Positions 1 to 8,122 of a stretch of 64,000 nt of DNA are shown one piece after another (within the stretch, counting starts at the first letter, position 1; each line of letters begins with the position of its first letter). A model generated the notes under the pieces. That model worked only from the letters and a program-made list of their open reading frames with translations, was not told the origin of the DNA and did not search any database. The stretch lies in NCBI RefSeq assembly GCF_004365355.1, contig NZ_SODP01000002.1, positions 863,838-927,837 on the forward strand, read 5' to 3'. This stretch comes from Kribbella pratensis (GTDB taxonomy: Bacteria > Actinomycetota > Actinomycetes > Propionibacteriales > Kribbellaceae). A program made the position numbers and the translations under genes.

Positions 1-23
1 CCGGCGGTCACGGTCGCGCCAGC

Positions 24-905
24 TCACTTCACGCCACCTGCCGTGAGGCCGGCGACGATACGGCGCTGGAACAGCAGTACGGCGATCACGAGCGGGATCG
101 TCACCACCACACCGGCGGCCATCTGGCTGCCGAACGGTTGGTCACGGCCCGTCGTACCGGTGAACTGCGAGATGATCACGTTCGCCGTCTGGATCGACTT
201 CTTGTTGGTCATGCTCAGCGCGATCAGGAACTCGTTCCAGGCCGCGATGAAGGTGATGATCGCGGTCGTGAACACGCCGGGCGCGGCCAGCGGCAGGATG
301 ACCTTGCGGAAGGCCTGCGCCGGCGTGCACCCGTCCACCATTGCCGCCTGCTCGAGTTCCTGCGGCATCTGCCGGAAGAACGCGGTCAGGTTCCACACCG
401 CCAGCGGCAGCGCGAACGACAGGCTCGGCACGATCATCGCCTGGTAGGTGTTGATCCAGTGGATGTTGATGAACAGCTTGAGCAGCGGAACCACCAGCGA
501 GATGCCCGGGAACATCGACGTGGTGATGATGATGGCCAGGACCAGGTTCTTTCCCCTGAAGTCGAGCCGGGCCAGCGTGTAGGCCGCGATCATGCCGATG
601 ACCAGCGTCAGGATCGTCACCGAGCCGGCCACGATCAAGCTGTTCAGCAGGCCCCGTTGGAAGCCGTTGTTGGCACTGAACACGTCCTTGAAGTTCTGGA
701 GCGAGAACGGTCGTGGGATCAACGCGTTCGAGAACTGGTCGGCCGGCCGGCGGAACGCCGACACCACCATCCAGTAGAACGGCGCCAGGCAGTAGAGCAC
801 GATCAGCCCGACACCGATCAGCGGCGCCCAGCGCCGCATCGGGCTGACCTCGGCCGCCCGGACCTTGGCAGCGTCGGCCCGGACCTGTGCAGTTGCGGTA
901 GCCAT
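24..905 (-). CDS. Carbohydrate ABC transporter permease, MalG type
   Basis: Inner-membrane subunit of an ABC importer for a sugar or oligosaccharide. The protein is about 293 residues with an N-terminal membrane segment (around residues 30-52) and further hydrophobic segments typical of the six-helix MalG/SugB family. The ABC-permease EAA loop is visible as EQAAMVDGC followed about ten residues on by FRKVILPLAAPG. ATG at 905 overlaps the upstream permease stop as TGATG; a GTG three bases further upstream is the alternative start. It is the last gene of an operon with a binding lipoprotein and a MalF-type permease. No ATPase gene is present here, so it probably uses a shared MsiK-like ATPase encoded elsewhere (family knowledge, not seen). 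Substrate cannot be told from sequence. Confidence 0.92.
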   Translation of the reverse strand: MATATAQVRADAAKVRAAEVSPMRRWAPLIGVGLIVLYCLAPFYWMVVSAFRRPADQFSNALIPRPFSLQNFKDVFSANNGFQRGLLNSLIVAGSVTILTLVIGMIAAYTLARLDFRGKNLVLAIIITTSMFPGISLVVPLLKLFINIHWINTYQAMIVPSLSFALPLAVWNLTAFFRQMPQELEQAAMVDGCTPAQAFRKVILPLAAPGVFTTAIITFIAAWNEFLIALSMTNKKSIQTANVIISQFTGTTGRDQPFGSQMAAGVVVTIPLVIAVLLFQRRIVAGLTAGGVK

Positions 906-1957
906 CACGCACCCATCCCTGTGTTGGTCGCCGCGGCGGCGGAGATCTCAGGAGCCGTTGCACGACGCTTCTTCGCCTTGCCGCCGCCTCCAGGCTTCTT
1001 GGCCCTGGCCTCACCGATGACGTCGGCACCCAGGATCTTCACGAACGCGTAGGCAACCACGGCGACGTAGATGAACAGCAGCGTCGCATAAGCGGCCGCC
1101 GGTCCGTATCTGGTGTTGAAGGCCTCGTCGTACGCCAGCATCGACAGCGTCTCGACCGAGTCCTTGTGTGCGCCGACCAGGACAAACGGCAGGTCGAAGA
1201 TGCGCAGCGTGTCGAGGATCCGGAACAGCACTGCCACCAGCAGTGCCGGCTTCACCAGCGGAAGGGTGATGCGGGTGAAGGTCTTCCAGACGCTGGCGCC
1301 GTCCACCTTCGCTGCCTCGTAGACCTCGGCAGGGATGGTCTGCAGACCGGCCAGCACCAGCAACCCGATGAACGGTGCGGTCTTCCAGGTGTCGGCGATG
1401 ATCACCGACGCCTTGGACTGCCAGCCCTCGGTCGACCACAGAATCTGCGTGCCGAGCAGGGTGTTGGCAATGCCGTCGGCCTGGAAGATCCACTTCCACA
1501 GCAGCGCCGAGACGACGGTCGGGATCGCCCACGGGACCAGGATGCTGGCGCGGACGACACCCCGGCCCTTGAACGCCTTGTGCATGATCAGCGCCATCGC
1601 GACGCCGAGGATGGTCTCCAGCACGACGCAGACCACGGTGAAGAACGTCGTGTTGAAGGCGGCGTTCCAGAACCGGTGCCCGGTGTCGCCCTTGAAGATG
1701 TCGGTGTAGTTCTGCAGCCCGACGAAGGTCGAGCCCTTGACGATGAACCCGTTCGCGTCGAGTTTCGTGCCACTCGTGAACAGCGACTCCCGCAACGCCA
1801 TGATGATCGGGAAGACGACGACGAGGCCGAGCACGAGCAGGGTCGGGGAGAGAAGGATCGCGGCCAGCCGGCCGGTTCCCTCGTTGAAGCGCTGCGGGCG
1901 CTTCGATTGCTTCGGTTCCTTGGCCGGCCGTTCCGCGACCGGCGCGGTTGCAGTCAC
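905..1957 (-). CDS. Carbohydrate ABC transporter permease, MalF type
   Basis: Inner-membrane subunit partnering the MalG-type permease that follows it. It is 350 residues, with a basic cytoplasmic N-terminus, a first hydrophobic segment around residues 33-55 and several more to about residue 310. The EAA loop reads EVYEAAKVDGAS with FTRITLPLVKPAL after it. The C-terminal tail is long and Lys/Ala/Pro-rich, which is unusual for the family but not disruptive. The start is GTG with a strong AAGGAGG ribosome site just upstream. It lies 96 bases after the binding-protein gene and overlaps the next gene by one base, so the three are one operon. Confidence 0.92.
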   Translation of the reverse strand: MTATAPVAERPAKEPKQSKRPQRFNEGTGRLAAILLSPTLLVLGLVVVFPIIMALRESLFTSGTKLDANGFIVKGSTFVGLQNYTDIFKGDTGHRFWNAAFNTTFFTVVCVVLETILGVAMALIMHKAFKGRGVVRASILVPWAIPTVVSALLWKWIFQADGIANTLLGTQILWSTEGWQSKASVIIADTWKTAPFIGLLVLAGLQTIPAEVYEAAKVDGASVWKTFTRITLPLVKPALLVAVLFRILDTLRIFDLPFVLVGAHKDSVETLSMLAYDEAFNTRYGPAAAYATLLFIYVAVVAYAFVKILGADVIGEARAKKPGGGGKAKKRRATAPEISAAAATNTGMGA

Positions 1958-2053
1958 CTGCGCCTCCTTACGCTCCCGGGCGAACCCGGGCAGGGACTGG
2001 CCGGGGCCGGTGTGCGGACATCAGCGCAACGCACACCGGCCCCGGCGCATCGG

Positions 2054-3376
2054 TCATTGCGTGATGAGCGATTGCAGCTTGGTCTGCAAGTCGGAGAGCG
2101 CCTGCTGTGGTTGCGTCTTGCCACTTAGGGCGTCGTACGCGGCCTGCTGGATCGCCGCCGTCACATCGCCGTACTTGACCACCTTCGGCCGCGGCTGGGC
2201 GGCCAGGATCGACGCCTTCAGCGGTGCAAGGTACGGGAACTGCTTGGTCAGCGTCGGGTCGTCGTACAGGGATGCCCAGGTCGGCGCCTGCGACGTCTTC
2301 TCGATGTTCGCCTTCTGGCGGGCCTCGCTCGCCATGAAGTTGATGAAGTCGATCGCGGTCGCCTTGTTCTTGGCGAACGCGCTGATCGCGTAGTCGTGGC
2401 CACCGAGCGACGAGACACCCGGGCCGGTCTTACCCGGCAGCGGCGCGACCGCGAACTTGCCGGCCACCTTCGACGATCCGTCGGTCGCCTCGGCCTTGGC
2501 GTACACGTACGGCCAGTTGCGCAGGAAGAGCAGCTTGCCCTCCTGGAACGCGCGCCGGCTCTCCTCTTCCTTGTAGGTGATCGCGGCCTTCGGAATGGCA
2601 CCGGTCTTGAAGCCGTTGGTCAGCTCCTGGAGCCCGGCCAGCGCCTCCGGCGTGTTCACGTTCGGCTTGCCGTCCTTGTCGACGATCACGCCGCCGGCCG
2701 AGTTGACCGCCTCGGAGAAGTTGACGGTCAGGCCCTCGTACTTCTCGAACTGACCGGCGTAGCAGCTCATACCCTTGGCCTCGGGCAGCGCGGCGACCTT
2801 CTGGCAGTCGGCCAGCATCTCGTCCCAGGTCTTCGGCGCCTCAGCGATACCCGCCTTGGTCAGCAGGTCCTTGCGGTAGTAGAGCAGTCCGCCGTCGGAG
2901 GTGATAGGCACGCCGTACAGCTTGTCGCGGTACTTCGCGGTATCGACCGTCGCCGGAATCAACTTGCCCAGGTCCGGAACCTTGTCCTCCGGAATCTGCG
3001 TGATCCACTGGTTCGCCGCGAACTCCGACGTCCAGACCACGTCCATGTTCAGCACGCTGAACGCATCGGACTTGTTCTGGGCGTTCTGGACCATCTGCTG
3101 ACGCTGCGCGTCAGCGTCCTCGGGCAGCTCCTTCAGCTCGACCTTCTCGTTCGGGTGCTGGGCGTTCCAGGCGTTGAGCTGGTTCTGGAGGTTCCCGGAG
3201 GTGTCCTTGCCTCCGGCAAGGGTGATCGGGCCCCGGCCCTCGAGTGCGCCGGCCGAACTACCCCCGCCGCTGCTGCTTCCGTCATCGCCACTACCACACG
3301 CGGTGGCGAGCAGCGCCAGGCTGCTTGCCACGGCCACGAAGGCCGTCCTGCGTGCGTGTGATCGTTCAAACCTCAT
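2054..3376 (-). CDS. Extracellular solute-binding lipoprotein, sugar ABC importer
   Basis: Family-1 extracellular solute-binding protein of 440 residues, expected to be anchored outside the membrane and to deliver a carbohydrate to the two permeases downstream. The N-terminus has arginines, a hydrophobic stretch and a lipobox ending ATAC at about residue 27, followed by a flexible Gly/Ser/Asp linker. The body shows family features such as a KYRDKLYGVP block near residue 145 and a conserved TWDEMLADC region. It is the first gene of the operon. The 365-base upstream gap contains a palindrome at 3597-3615 that may be its operator. Substrate is unknown; trehalose or maltose-type sugars are plausible only by family analogy. 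Confidence 0.93.
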   Translation of the reverse strand: MRFERSHARRTAFVAVASSLALLATACGSGDDGSSSGGGSSAGALEGRGPITLAGGKDTSGNLQNQLNAWNAQHPNEKVELKELPEDADAQRQQMVQNAQNKSDAFSVLNMDVVWTSEFAANQWITQIPEDKVPDLGKLIPATVDTAKYRDKLYGVPITSDGGLLYYRKDLLTKAGIAEAPKTWDEMLADCQKVAALPEAKGMSCYAGQFEKYEGLTVNFSEAVNSAGGVIVDKDGKPNVNTPEALAGLQELTNGFKTGAIPKAAITYKEEESRRAFQEGKLLFLRNWPYVYAKAEATDGSSKVAGKFAVAPLPGKTGPGVSSLGGHDYAISAFAKNKATAIDFINFMASEARQKANIEKTSQAPTWASLYDDPTLTKQFPYLAPLKASILAAQPRPKVVKYGDVTAAIQQAAYDALSGKTQPQQALSDLQTKLQSLITQ

Positions 3377-3741
3377 CGTCTACCTGCCCTCTCCCGATGG
3401 GACGTATCGCCTTGGTCCGGCCCGGCTGATCGCAGACCCCCACCGCACTGCGATCCGCCATGTCCGGACAGTAACCGAGAACGGGGCCGATGTGTTCTGA
3501 GCCACACACAGTCCCGTCGACGGTCTCTGAAACGGACAGCCGCATGGCTGTATGCGACCGCGTTTGGGAAGCCCGCACAACCGGGCATTTCCTAACGATT
3601 CGGTATTACCGATTAGTAACCTTGCTGAACCGGGCATGAGTGTTCAGAACGACTCCGGGCAGTCGTCATTACGCTCCGGAGCGGATCCGGGACTCCGGTA
3701 GACGTGCGGCGGCAGTTCTCAGCCTGAGCTCAGGCCTGAGC
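3377..3741. other. Intergenic region without a gene
   Basis: No supportable coding region was found in these 365 bases. Short open frames exist on both strands but have arginine-rich or random-looking translations and no ribosome site. The stretch holds an imperfect palindrome (3597-3615) and ends in a tandem 12-bp palindrome that reaches into the stop codon of the B12-binding gene. Both neighbouring genes are on the minus strand, so this is the promoter region of the binding-protein operon and the 3' region of the B12-binding gene. Confidence 0.6.
3597..3615. promoter_or_regulatory. Imperfect palindrome, possible operator of the sugar importer operon
   Basis: GATTCGGTA and TACCGATTA flank a single central T. 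The inner CGGTA/TACCG arms are perfect and 7 of 9 positions match over the full arms. The local sequence is A/T-rich compared with its surroundings. It lies about 220 bases upstream of the binding-protein start, which is compatible with a LacI- or ROK-type operator with a long leader. No regulator gene is adjacent. Function is inference. Confidence 0.35.
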
Positions 3742-3746
3742 TCAGG
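3723..3746. repeat. Two tandem copies of the 12-bp palindrome CCTGAGCTCAGG
   Basis: Two exact head-to-tail copies at 3723-3734 and 3735-3746 make a fully self-complementary 24-bp sequence. The second copy contains the TGA stop of the B12-binding gene (3742-3744). As RNA it could fold as a hairpin just at the end of that gene. There is no T-run on the minus strand after it, so it is not a canonical intrinsic terminator. Confidence 0.75.
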
Positions 3747-4161
3747 CCGGGGACGCCGAAGCGTCGCCGACGTTGCCGCGGACCCACTCCACGATCTCGG
3801 TCGTGGTCGCGCCGGGGGTGAAGATCTTGTGTACGCCGAGCTCGGCCAGCGGCTGCAGATCCGCGTCCGGGATGATCCCGCCGCCGAACACCACGATGTC
3901 CTCGGCGTCCCGCTCGGCCAGCAGCTCCCGCACGCGCTTGAACAGCGTCATGTGCGCGCCGGACAGCACCGACAGCCCGATTGCGTCCGCGTCCTCCGCG
4001 ATCGCCGTCTCGACGATCTGCTCCGGCGTCTGGTGCAGGCCGGTGTAGATGACCTCCATGCCGGCGTCGCGCAGCGCGCGGGCCACGACCTTGGCGCCGC
4101 GGTCGTGACCGTCCAGACCGGGCTTGGCGACGACAACGCGCAACGGGCTCGTAGCAGGCAT
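3742..4161 (-). CDS. Cobalamin-binding domain protein (mutase small-subunit type)
   Basis: A 139-residue stand-alone B12-binding Rossmann domain like the C-terminal domain of methylmalonyl-CoA mutase and the small subunit of isobutyryl-CoA mutase. The base-on/His-on motif is intact: [10 protein letters not shown] near residues 15-24 gives the DxHxxG signature, then GLSVLSGAH (SxL) and [10 protein letters not shown] complete the cobalamin pocket. The length matches known small subunits. No mutase large subunit or MeaB-type GTPase is in the window, so the partner must be elsewhere; it could instead belong to a B12-dependent regulator or aminomutase. No B12 riboswitch is visible upstream. Confidence 0.88.
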   Translation of the reverse strand: MPATSPLRVVVAKPGLDGHDRGAKVVARALRDAGMEVIYTGLHQTPEQIVETAIAEDADAIGLSVLSGAHMTLFKRVRELLAERDAEDIVVFGGGIIPDADLQPLAELGVHKIFTPGATTTEIVEWVRGNVGDASASPA

Positions 4162-4293
4162 GCTCGCAGGCTAACCGGTGGGAACCTCACGGATAAGACA
4201 CGGAGCTGTGTGTTCCCCGCCACGCAGGATGGGAACCGGTTACCTTGGAAGAGATCGGACCAATCGGGGGGTCTGGTTGGTGAGGAGTCGCCC

Positions 4294-5148
4294 ATGGGTT
4301 CCTGGCAGGACGACCTCCGCGGCGCGCTGGACGGACTCGCGTACGGCGCCCGCTCCGCACTCTCGCCCAGCGTGCTGCAGGGTGCCGCGGTCGAGATCGG
4401 CTGGCTGACCACGCACCTGGCGATGTATCCGCTCGGCGTGATCGGCGGCACCTCGCGGGCGCTCCCGGGCCGGGTGAACCTGGCCGGCCTCGGTCCCGCA
4501 CAGCGCGGCCTGCTGGTCAGCGACGTCAGAGCCGCCGGTACGCCGATCCTGCTGGCGCACGGGATCATCGACAACCACACGATCTTCGCACTGATGCGCC
4601 GGCAGCTGGCCCGTCGCGGGTTCAGCAGCGTCCACACGTTCTCGTACTCGCCGCTGACGCTCGACGTACGCCGTACCGCGGAGCGGATGGGCCGGGAGAT
4701 CGAGGCGATCTGCGAGGAGTCCGGGTCGGACCAGATCCACGTCATCGGGCACAGCCTGGGCGGACTGATCGCGCGGTACTACGTCCAGCGGCTCGGCGGG
4801 GACGAGCGGGTGCACACCTGCGTCACGCTCGGTACGCCGCACCAGGGCACCGCCGCGGCCAAACTGCTGCCGTGGCCGCTGGTGAAGCAGGTCCGGCCGG
4901 ACAGCGAGCTGATGGCCGAGCTGGCCGAGCCGGCGCCGGACTGCCGGACCAGGTTCGTGGCGTTCTACAGCGACGTCGACCAGCTGATCGTGCCGCAGCG
5001 GCGGGCCCGGATCCGCCACTCCGACCTGATGGCGAGCAACGTCCGGGTGCACGGGGTCGGCCACCTGTCGCTGCCGTTCCACGGCGAGGTCGTGCACCAG
5101 ATCACCGGGATGCTGGCGCACCTCGACGAACAGCCCAAAACTGCCTGA
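4294..5148 (+). CDS. Lipase/esterase, alpha/beta-hydrolase fold
   Basis: A 284-residue serine hydrolase related to triacylglycerol lipases. The nucleophile elbow is GHSLGG (about residue 151), the oxyanion region is around LLAHGIIDNH, and a histidine that could be catalytic sits near the C-terminus (VHGVGHLSLPFH). There is no clear signal peptide; the N-terminal third has a hydrophobic stretch (TTHLAMYPLGVIGG) that could associate with the membrane. ATG 4294 is preferred because TGAGGAG precedes it by six bases and the upstream open frame has no family similarity. It is transcribed away from the B12-binding gene. Confidence 0.85.
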   Translation: MGSWQDDLRGALDGLAYGARSALSPSVLQGAAVEIGWLTTHLAMYPLGVIGGTSRALPGRVNLAGLGPAQRGLLVSDVRAAGTPILLAHGIIDNHTIFALMRRQLARRGFSSVHTFSYSPLTLDVRRTAERMGREIEAICEESGSDQIHVIGHSLGGLIARYYVQRLGGDERVHTCVTLGTPHQGTAAAKLLPWPLVKQVRPDSELMAELAEPAPDCRTRFVAFYSDVDQLIVPQRRARIRHSDLMASNVRVHGVGHLSLPFHGEVVHQITGMLAHLDEQPKTA

Positions 5149-5241
5149 CCGGTCAATCTTCTGCGCGCTCGCGGCCGATGCACGTGCAGGCGCTCATGCA
5201 AAAGTTTCGTGAAGGAGAGGCAGAAAACGCCGGGACAGGGT

Positions 5242-5270
5242 TTGTGGCCCCGTGACTGATCCGTTATCGT
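5242..5270 (+). promoter_or_regulatory. Sigma-70-type promoter of the M23 peptidase gene
   Basis: TTGTGG (-35, 5242-5247) and TATCGT (-10, 5265-5270) are separated by exactly 17 bases. Transcription would start near 5277 and give a leader of about 90 bases that is rich in C/G runs and ends with a small hairpin, GTGACC-GAAA-GGCCAC (one mismatch), a few bases before the GTG start. The ribosome site (AAAGG) lies in that hairpin. It does not match the c-di-AMP riboswitch found upstream of some actinobacterial cell-wall hydrolases. Confidence 0.6.
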
Positions 5271-5366
5271 GCGTCAGGTCCCTAGCGGGAATAAACCCCC
5301 GCAAGGGATGGGACGAGCCTCCCTAGCTCGGCCCAAGCCCCTCCCCTGTGACCGAAAGGCCACGTT

Positions 5367-6266
5367 GTGTCCCAGCACCGTGCCGCGGGAGACCGCGTCA
5401 CGCCCGGCAACGCTGCGCGCAAACCCGGCGCAGGACGTCATAGTGCCAAGCATCGCGTCGCCAGGCGTAACACCCCCAGCAGTACCCAGATCGTCGGACT
5501 GACCGCCGCGCTCGCCGCGGCCGCCGGAGCTGTCGGCTTCAGCGCCAGCACGCTGGCGTCGCCCACCCAGGCGAACTCCGCGGTGAACCTTGCCGCGCTG
5601 GGCCTGGACAGCGGTCAGCAGCTGTCCGGCATCACCACGGCCCGCATCCAGGCCCGCCAGCTCGCCACCCGTGACTCCTCCCGGGTCCAGCTGGCCGACA
5701 CGACCAAGAAGCAGTCCGCCGCCGCGCAGCTGGCCAAGGCCCGTGCCGCGAAGCTGACCGCCACCCAGGCACTGACCGCGAAGCGCGCGAGCGCTCTGGC
5801 CGCCGCGAAGGCGAAGGCCGACCTGGCCGCGAAGACCGCCCGCGAGTCGGCGACCCGCTGCCAGATCATGGTCACCGGCTACCACATCACCGCGACCTTC
5901 GGTCAGGGCGGCAGCCGCTGGGCCCACAACCACACCGGCCTCGACTTCGCCGCCCCGATCGGCACCCGGATCGGCGCCGTGATGAAGGGCGTAGTGATCT
6001 TCGCCGACTGGGCCGGTCCGTACGGGCGTCAGGTCCAGGTCCGGCACGAGGACGGCACCGTCACCTGGTACAACCACATGTCGAAGTTCAGCGTGACGGT
6101 CGGCGAGACCGTGTACGCCGGTGACCAGGTCGGCGCGGTCGGGATGACCGGCAACACCACCGGCCCGCACCTGCACTTCGAAGTACACCCGGACGGCGGC
6201 GAGGCTGTCGACCCGGACCCGTGGCTCCGCAACCACTGCGGCATCAACCCGTACACCGCCGGCTAG
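5367..6266 (+). CDS. M23 family metallopeptidase (cell-wall hydrolase)
   Basis: A 299-residue secreted or surface zinc endopeptidase that should cut peptide cross-links in peptidoglycan. The N-terminal 45 residues are basic, followed by a hydrophobic export segment (about residues 46-68). Residues 95-160 are Ala/Lys-rich and likely helical. The C-terminal LytM domain has HNHTGLDFAAP (HxxxD zinc site) near residue 191 and HLHFEVHP (HxH) near residue 271. Start is GTG at 5367. The gene has its own promoter and is monocistronic. Confidence 0.93.
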   Translation: MSQHRAAGDRVTPGNAARKPGAGRHSAKHRVARRNTPSSTQIVGLTAALAAAAGAVGFSASTLASPTQANSAVNLAALGLDSGQQLSGITTARIQARQLATRDSSRVQLADTTKKQSAAAQLAKARAAKLTATQALTAKRASALAAAKAKADLAAKTARESATRCQIMVTGYHITATFGQGGSRWAHNHTGLDFAAPIGTRIGAVMKGVVIFADWAGPYGRQVQVRHEDGTVTWYNHMSKFSVTVGETVYAGDQVGAVGMTGNTTGPHLHFEVHPDGGEAVDPDPWLRNHCGINPYTAG

Positions 6267-6313
6267 TAGCACCCCGGGCCGGTAATCCCCGGGCAGCGAC
6301 CTGGCACCACGGC

Positions 6314-6327
6314 TAAGCTGCGGCGCA
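6314..6327 (+). promoter_or_regulatory. Candidate -10 box for a leaderless mRNA
   Basis: TAAGCT (6314-6319) fits the actinobacterial TANNNT -10 and ends eight bases before the ATG at 6327, so transcription would begin at or beside the start codon. No ribosome site precedes that ATG, which supports a leaderless transcript. The -35 region is weak. Confidence 0.4.
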
Positions 6328-6845
6328 TGCGCCCGGCTGCCGGCGAGGTACTGCATTTCTCCGAAGATCCGACCATCACGACCTTCCGTCCGTACGTCGC
6401 GAGGACGAACGGCGAGGTCACGCCGTACGTCTGGGCTGTCGGCCACGACCGCGCCCCCGACTACTGGTTCCCGCGGCAGTGCCCCCGTGCGATGGCGTGG
6501 GTGGGCCCCGCGACGACTCCCGAGGACCGCGATCGCATCATCGGCGCCGGCTCCGGAACCCGCGTGCACGCCGTCGAGTACGGCTGGCTGGACGCGATCC
6601 GCTCGGTCGAGCTGTACGCGTACCGTCTCCCCGCCGACGAGTTCGTCGAGCGTGACGCGGCGGTCGTCGCAACGACCGAGGTCCGGCCGCTCGGCCCGGC
6701 TGAACGTGTCGGCGATCTGTTCGCCCTGCACGAGGAGGCCGGCATCCAGCTGCGTGTCCTGCGGCGGCTGCACGACTTCTGGGCCGAGACCATCGCCAGC
6801 ACCCTCGAGTGGAGTGGGATCCGGATGCGGAACGCCAAGCCATGA
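6327..6845 (+). CDS. DUF6886 family protein
   Basis: A 172-residue cytoplasmic protein matching my memory of the DUF6886 family by its opening LHFSEDPTITTFRPY and by the later APDYWFPRQCPRAMAW block. No biochemical function is established for the family that I know. The conserved His, Asp and Trp residues hint at an enzyme or nucleic-acid-modifying fold, but this is speculation. It overlaps the LanC-like gene by four bases (ATGA), so the two are translationally coupled and may act together. Confidence 0.75.
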   Translation: MRPAAGEVLHFSEDPTITTFRPYVARTNGEVTPYVWAVGHDRAPDYWFPRQCPRAMAWVGPATTPEDRDRIIGAGSGTRVHAVEYGWLDAIRSVELYAYRLPADEFVERDAAVVATTEVRPLGPAERVGDLFALHEEAGIQLRVLRRLHDFWAETIASTLEWSGIRMRNAKP

Positions 6846-8122
6846 CGTACGGCGATGTGGCCGAGGCAGCCTGGGCGTGGGTGCGGACTCAGGTGCGGTG
6901 GGACGACGACGGGCCGTGGATCCCCGAGTCCGGGGGCGGCGACAAGCCTGTTGAGTACATCGACGGGATGCACAGCGGTATCGGCGGGCTCGCGTACACA
7001 TTGGCGGAGATCCGGCTGACCCGCCCGTGGACGACCGCCGAACAGGACCTGGCGACGGGGATCGCCGACCGTATCCGTGCGCTGATCCCGAACGACAGGT
7101 CGACCACGTTCTTCGACGGTCAGGTCAGCTCGATCGGGATCCTGAGCGCTCTCGGCGAACCGGGTACGGACGCCGCGCTGCAACGGATCCGGGACCTCGC
7201 GACCGACGACGGCTGGCCGGAGAGCTTCCTCGACGAGCCTCGGTACAAGCCGGGTGCGTTCGCGAACGACGTCACGCTCGGCACCGCCGCGGTCCTCCTC
7301 GGCGCGGTGTGGGCGATGCGCCGCGGCGAGGACGCCTCGGCGCTGGCGTCGCACGCGGCCGACGTGGTGCTGGGCGAGAAGGAGGAGACTCCTGCCGGCG
7401 TGAACTGGCAGTTCGTGTCCCGGCGGTTCCGGACCGACGAGCCGAGCGAGATGCCGAACTTCACGCACGGCCTGGCCGGGATCGCGACGGCGCTGGCGGT
7501 GGCGGGCGTGGACCTCGGCCGGCCCGAGCTCATCGACGTGGCACGGCGCGGGGCCGAGCATCTGGTCAGTATCGGGATCAACGACGACAAGGGTTTCCGG
7601 GTCGCGCGGGTCATTCCGTGGGCCGAGCGGCATGGCGACGAGTTCACCTACAACTGGTGCCACGGCGGGGCAGGGACGGCGTTGCTGTTCAGCGCGCTCG
7701 AGTACGCCGACGTGAAAGAGGTGGCGGGCGAAACGCCTTCGACATGGCACCGGCGTTGCTTGGACAGCGTCCGGTACTCCGGGATCCCCGAGCGGCTGCA
7801 CCCCGGCTTCTGGGACAACGACGGGCGCTGCTGCGGTACTGCGGGGGTCGGCGATGCGTTCCTGGACAGCGGCCACGACCAGGACCTGGAGTTCGCCGTA
7901 CTGATGGGTGACACGTTGCTCGACCACGCCCATCACGAAGGCAGTCACGCGTACTGGCGATTCATCGAGCATCGCAACGAGGATCCGCTGCTGCCGCCCG
8001 GGGTCGGCTGGATGCAGGGAGCGGCCGGCATCGCGGCGTACCTGTTCCGGCTCCAGCGGGTGCTGGGCGGCGATCAGCGGGTCGTCGAGCGGATGGACAA
8101 CTGGTGGGCGCTCAGACGGTGA
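6842..8122 (+). CDS. LanC-like (lanthionine synthetase C superfamily) protein
   Basis: A 426-residue alpha/alpha-barrel protein related to LanC cyclases and eukaryotic LanCL. Family landmarks are HSGIGG near residue 40, THGLAGIA near 209, WCHGGAGT near 275 and RCCGTAGVG near 334. In classic LanC the zinc ligands are Cys, then Cys-His (CHG); here the second motif is CCG, giving a Cys-Cys-Cys set as described for ProcM-type lanthipeptide synthetases. No precursor peptide, dehydratase or kinase is nearby, so a lanthipeptide role is not supported; a glutathione- or mycothiol-adduct role as proposed for LanCL is possible. ATG 6842 overlaps the DUF6886 stop. The 3' end overlaps the convergent oxidoreductase gene by 11 bases. 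Confidence 0.82.
   Translation: MTYGDVAEAAWAWVRTQVRWDDDGPWIPESGGGDKPVEYIDGMHSGIGGLAYTLAEIRLTRPWTTAEQDLATGIADRIRALIPNDRSTTFFDGQVSSIGILSALGEPGTDAALQRIRDLATDDGWPESFLDEPRYKPGAFANDVTLGTAAVLLGAVWAMRRGEDASALASHAADVVLGEKEETPAGVNWQFVSRRFRTDEPSEMPNFTHGLAGIATALAVAGVDLGRPELIDVARRGAEHLVSIGINDDKGFRVARVIPWAERHGDEFTYNWCHGGAGTALLFSALEYADVKEVAGETPSTWHRRCLDSVRYSGIPERLHPGFWDNDGRCCGTAGVGDAFLDSGHDQDLEFAVLMGDTLLDHAHHEGSHAYWRFIEHRNEDPLLPPGVGWMQGAAGIAAYLFRLQRVLGGDQRVVERMDNWWALRR

Noticed and set aside
138-1052. Long plus-strand open frame antisense to the first permeases
   Set aside because: It is a GC-rich shadow frame: its translation is Arg/His/Asp/Gln-rich without family similarity, and the minus-strand permease frames are clearly real.
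3742-4161. B12 riboswitch near the cobalamin-binding gene
   Set aside because: Only 30-40 bases separate its start from the divergent gene region, far too short for a cobalamin aptamer, and no B12-box is visible.
3640-4293. N-terminal extension of the lipase-like gene
   Set aside because: The extension is antisense to the B12-binding gene, has no family similarity, and a good ribosome site marks ATG 4294.
5149-5366. c-di-AMP (ydaO) riboswitch upstream of the M23 peptidase
   Set aside because: Such riboswitches occur before actinobacterial cell-wall hydrolases, but the conserved ydaO blocks are not visible here; only a promoter and a small hairpin are supported.
6842-8122. Lanthipeptide biosynthetic cluster around the LanC-like gene
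   Set aside because: No precursor peptide, LanB/LanM dehydratase, kinase, protease or transporter is nearby.
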